Source: Pocillopora verrucosa
Taxonomy: Eukaryota > Cnidaria > Anthozoa > Scleractinia > Pocilloporidae
DNA: 64,000 nt
Reading direction: 5' to 3'
NCBI RefSeq assembly: GCF_036669915.1
Contig: NC_089316.1
Coordinates: 13,316,743-13,380,742, forward strand
The notes beneath the pieces are model-generated. The model had not been told where the DNA came from. It searched no databases and saw only the letters and a list, made by a program, of their open reading frames with translations. Shown piece by piece: positions 59,940 to 64,000 of this stretch; position 1 is the first letter of the stretch, and each line of letters begins with the position of its first letter. A program made the position numbers and the translations under genes.

Positions 59940-61221
59940 CAATGAGTTTAGCTTACACAAGGAAGATGAGTGTACGATCTGAAATGTCTTTGACAGGAAT
60001 GGAATGATAGCAAGATTAAAGAATGTGCTATGAGCATGTGGCTGACCTACTGGATGTCTGAAACCACACACTGACTGTTGTGGATTTGGCGAGATACTTG
60101 TTTTCATTTTGCTTGTGTGATGTAATTCAAATACGAAAACGGTGCAGCCACACAAGGAAAGGGTGAAGAGAGAGACTGGTGTCCTGTGGTACCCGATGCT
60201 TACTGAGGGGATACAAAACAATGCCAAGTGTAAGGAAACAATGCTATGAAAGTCAAGTTATGAAAGGGTTTGCTGTTTGATGCTAGCATTATTGCTATTG
60301 CTAGCAAATAGCTCCCCTTGTTTTCAAGCCAGATTGAAGAGAGGAAGACACTTTTGGCTTGAAGGAGTTCTGTGAGGTGCAGTTCTTTGTTCAATGATAG
60401 GAACTGTGGAAGCAATTTTTGCATCTGATTCACAATGCATGGAGTTATGATATCTGCACAAATGCTTTTGATCAGTAGAAGATGCAAAATGTTTGGAGAA
60501 GAAATGTTCAAAGGTTTGTAAAGACTACATTTAGTTTTACTCAAAAACATCATAAGGGAGTTATGAATGAATCTCTGTTTTTAATCAATAGAGAGGATGA
60601 AATTTACTCCTAAGTAAGATGATGTCAACTGTTAAGACTGCCAAAAATAAGAGCGAGCAAGAAAAGCACTAAAACATAATTAGTTAGAAGTTTTCAATTA
60701 AAAGAAAAGAATCGGAGACCTGCTCCTTTCAAATATATATATTTCTGCAAAATACCGCTAGAGAAACTAGTTTCTCTACGTTCGCTTCAACGTTGTACAT
60801 TCACTATAAAGAACAATACATTTGTTAATGACACTAAAACTACCAAATCTAAGCAATTTTTTTGAGAACAATGATCAAGAGAAAGCAAGATCAATAAACA
60901 TATTTAATCTTGTTCCGGGAAAGGAACTAGTGATTTGGTAGAAGCTAGGAGAAGATACACTTAAGGCGGTGAAAGCTGTTGGGATTTTCCATGTAAATCA
61001 TTGAGACCTAGACCTTGTTCAATTTATTCAACTTTGTCCTTTGACATTGGAACATTTGACGTTCCCTCTCTAAGAGAGGCATAGTTTGCTTGTTATTTGA
61101 ATAGTTTGCTGTAGCAGAACTAGCTTTACATTTTTGCAAATGAATTTTTGTGTGTAGATATTAAATTATGATGGTACATGTTTTTGTAAATGCTCTGCTA
61201 AAGTTTTTCTCTATCAATAAA
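59940..61221 (+). terminator. 3'UTR of the UBAN adaptor gene with AATAAA at 61216-61221
   Basis: The region after the stop codon has no further coding frame on the plus strand and ends in an AATAAA followed by A-rich sequence. This implies a 3'UTR of about 1.3 kb, unless earlier signals are used. Confidence 0.5.
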
Positions 61222-61559
61222 AAATATCGTCTAAGGTAAATTTTATTTGAAACAGTGTTTTGTACTTTCTCGTGACACCAAATGACGAACTCGGATGAGA
61301 TTATAATGTTGCGAGAGGAAACAAGAAATATGTTTAGCAAAGTGATCTGACGCCTTTTTCACGAGATAAAAACACAATTTACAATCAAATGAACATAAGG
61401 CTGTTACAAGGGAATTCTCAGCGAATGAGAACCCGCCATATGTGGTTTTGGATGAGAAGTATACAGCTATTTTGATTTTTCAAAATTCCAAACTCCTGTG
61501 GCACATAAATAATTTGACAATTCCTCTCTATGTTGCCTCTCGTCTGTTCAGTAATACGT

Positions 61560-61678
61560 CACAGATGACGTCAAAATGCGGTAAGAACAAGTAAGTGGCA
61601 CAAGAGGCGCAGCTGAGTGTGTTACTGATTTTCTTACCACATTTTGACGTCCTCTGTGATCTATTGCCGTACAGACCA
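61560..61678. mobile_element. Fold-back element
   Basis: ACAGATGACGTCAAAATGCGGTAAGAA is mirrored by TTCTTACCACATTTTGACGTCCTCTGTGA, with a hinge around GCGCAGC. Related to the copy in the intron of the two-exon cysteine-rich gene at 11.1 kb. Confidence 0.8.
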
Positions 61679-61927
61679 ACCGCAACGTGGAATTTATTTG
61701 TTTTTTATGACAAAAAAACAAAAAGTTTTAGGTGATGACGTCATATACGCGTCTGTCCTCTAGTAAATCATTGACAAGAACCAATCAAAATGCGTGTAGG
61801 ATTCAGCTTATCATAGAAATCTAGATCAAAGATTTTAATTGGTCTATTTCTCGTAGTATGGTCACAGTGAATGTAGATGGACGTTTTGACCGTGCACAAA
61901 TACACCCCACCAGCTGCTCTTATTGAA

Positions 61928-62095
61928 GCAATAGACCGCAATTTTTATTGGTTAACCAGCATCATACCCCACTTGGGATGAGAGAACACGAGAAAAGTTT
62001 GTGAATCACGGGCCGGAGGCAAGTGATTTTCAAACATTTCTCGTGTTCTCCCAACATTGCGCCGGTAAACGGATAGAAATTGCGGCATATTGCTT
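61928..62095. mobile_element. Fold-back MITE, family copy
   Basis: GCAATTTTTATTGGTTAACC at the left and GGTAAACGGATAGAAATTGC at the right bracket mirrored GAGAACACGAGAAAAGTTTG / CAAACATTTCTCGTGTTCTC arms. This is the clearest member of the family also seen at 44.1 and 53.2 kb. A partial copy of its left end is at about 30630-30760. Confidence 0.8.
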
Positions 62096-62268
62096 TCGTG
62101 CAATGAACTTAAAATAAACCCTGAATTGGATCGTTCCCAAGTGTTAGGGTCTTGGCCCTTCATCAGCTAAAGTTAAAAACACAAATTTGTGGATTCCAAA
62201 GCAGGATTTGCATGATTGCAAGTTATAAATCAATAGAGAATTGGTCCATGCTTAACGTGCGGATATCG

Positions 62269-62374
62269 AGTTATGGATGAACGCGGGAGGTTTGGAGAGC
62301 ACGAGGCTGAGGAGCCTCGCACAACTCTAGCTTCTTGAGTGCTCTCCAAACTTCCCAAGTGCATTCATAACTCG
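62269..62374. repeat. Short perfect-arm fold-back repeat
   Basis: CGAGTTATGGATGAACGCGG and GGTTTGGAGAGCAC are mirrored by GTGCTCTCCAAACTTCCC and GCATTCATAACTCG around a GAGGCTGAGGAGCCTC centre. About 105 bp. Confidence 0.8.
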
Positions 62375-63796
62375 ATACACACCCACACAGAGCATGCAGA
62401 CACTAACTGTGTCAGGTCTGCCAGGTAATCGTTTTCTACTCGAAAACTATGAATAAATGACGAGGCAAAAACGACCAAGAAATATTTCGTGAACAAATTT
62501 TCATTATAAGTAATGTAACTTTTCTGCTCAGAAGCGAAAAACGGACGAATTTCTTGCATATGCGAGACCATGTAGTAGATTCAGCATGCTTGAATCGTTG
62601 TTTACTAGAATTAACGGCTAGAAAATTGCGTAGGTTTGAGTTGAAAATTTTTAAACTTCTGAAATTGGATGGTTTTAAAATTAAAATCTTCTATTGAACT
62701 ATATACTTTTAGGAAAAATCAGCAATTTAACTAATATAAAACGCTTGAAAAACAAACCGAAAAACTTACAACAACTGGTCAAGTTGACTATCACAAGATA
62801 TAATTTCTGCTTTTAAATTTTTTTCTTGACAAAAGTACTTCCCCAGTTGGGCTCCTTTTTGAACTACAATTTCTTTGTCAGCATTTGTCACTTCCTGCTT
62901 AGTCTTGCTATCAATCTTCCAACCTATAGAACCTTTTTCTCATAGGGCACTATTCCACATCTCCGGCGGGGAAAAATGAAAAGCTTCTGCAGCGAAAAAG
63001 TAACGGAAGATCGATCCAGATTTTAGGAAAATTTGAGACGTCTTGGCAGTGGTTCACATCCAAGATCTGAGAGATATTGATGACTTAGCTGTATACGAAA
63101 CCCAGCAAAGTAAGTTTATTGTGCGAAAAGACATGTGAATAGCAGCTGTAATAATGAGATGAAAGGCCATGAGAGGATGTCAATACACAGTGGGCCATGG
63201 GCTGGATTTGGATGGTCCGGAAATGCCACGACTACATGGACTCTTTACATAAGCACTCGTTCTAATCGTGAGTTCAAAAGTTAACTCAGAGTGATTGCTA
63301 ATACTTAGTTTTGAATAAAGACCAACCCGAACTTGTCTCGATCTTGAGAAAGTAAGGCGAAATGAATGCCGTGCCGTGCTTTGAATGGAGGGGGAATACA
63401 AGGGGGGGGGGGGGGGTTCTCAAAATGGTCCGTTTTTGTGGTCATTAAATACCGACCTTAAGCAAACTACGACGACAACGGTAACGAGGACGTGGCTAAA
63501 CAAAAAAAGCTATTGAACAGAACAGATAGCGCAAACGCGAAAAAGATTTGTAAGTCACTCACCTCCAGCTCGAGATGTCCAGTAATTTCTAAATTAAGCC
63601 GGCTTTGCTATCGACGTGACAGATATCACAATTACATCACATCTCTTTACCGAACTCTCAAGATGTTCCGCTAAGACAATTGAGACGTAAAATGAATATG
63701 CTGTTATCGATTTTCAGTATTCTGGTCTATGTAAATACTCGCCGAACCTGGTTGGCCTTGAAAATGGAACTTCAGTTTGCATACAGGATTTCAGAC
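62375..63796. other. No supported gene
   Basis: Intergenic sequence with a run of about 19 G at 63399-63417. No gene recognised. Confidence 0.45.
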
Positions 63797-64000
63797 TCAA
63801 GACTTATATTCGGGAGTATTTTGAAGCATGAAAGCAAGTGAAACTGAGTCACTCGTGGGAAGTTTCTCTTGATTTACATGTTTCAAGTCTAGCTCCCATT
63901 CATCCTTGTTAGACGGTATTAAAATAAACGGATTTATGCCCTCTCGTTGGCCATGCAACTGTTCTGAGTTAAACTTCGCCAAAATTATTTTTATGGTCAA
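63797..64000 (-). CDS. Possible 3' end of an unidentified gene, cut by window edge
   Basis: The minus-strand frame is open from the window edge for 67 codons, ends in TGA, and has balanced polar composition (for example SNKDEWELDLKHVNQEKLP). No domain is recognised, and no acceptor was found within the window. It may be the last exon of a gene entering from the right, or chance. Confidence 0.3.
   Translation of the reverse strand: MTIKIILAKFNSEQLHGQREGINPFILIPSNKDEWELDLKHVNQEKLPTSDSVSLAFMLQNTPEYKS

Overview
This window is nuclear DNA of an animal, most likely an anthozoan cnidarian such as a stony coral or sea anemone. It is AT-rich and rich in introns (GT..AG) and in tRNA-derived SINEs, fold-back MITEs and satellite arrays. 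It carries genes for small secreted cysteine-rich proteins and an ABIN/NEMO-type adaptor. The genus cannot be named from the sequence alone. All gene models below were built by eye from open frames, splice sites and phase agreement. No alignment or transcript data were available.

Layout. 1-6 kb: a 26-bp satellite array, three tiny acidic exons, a long inverted repeat, a 24-bp satellite array, and an orphan signal-peptide exon (-). 6-18 kb: repeats and one compact two-exon secreted cysteine-rich gene, here gene A (-, 10.07-11.36 kb), plus a lone 72-nt leucine-rich-repeat exon at 16.2 kb. 18.4-22.7 kb: gene B (+), a secreted protein made of four tandem cysteine-rich modules in the order A-B-A-B. 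26.8-30.9 kb: gene C (-), an inverted paralogue with modules A-B-B. 34.5 kb: a decayed copy of the terminal module. Between them lie SINEs, a complete MITE with a 9-bp target duplication, and a Penelope-like retroelement remnant with a GIY-YIG domain (32.7-33.4 kb).

36.0-52.2 kb: one 11-exon gene (-) for a protein of about 1,170 residues. It has N-terminal calponin-homology-like sequence, an acidic linker, long coiled coils and a C-terminal hydrophobic tail. Its large exon 9 has several reading-frame breaks, either assembly indels or true decay. 55.7-61.2 kb: an intact 7-exon gene (+) for a 512-residue UBAN coiled-coil protein with a C-terminal CCHC zinc finger, resembling TNIP2/ABIN-2, NEMO and optineurin. 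These ubiquitin-binding adaptors modulate NF-kB signalling. The two large genes are divergent, about 3.5 kb apart.

The main point of interest is the cysteine-rich cluster: secreted Ly6/uPAR-like (three-finger-like) modules, each on a single symmetric phase-1 exon. They have been duplicated as genes (tandem and inverted), as modules within genes, and as fragments (orphan first exon, decayed last exon).
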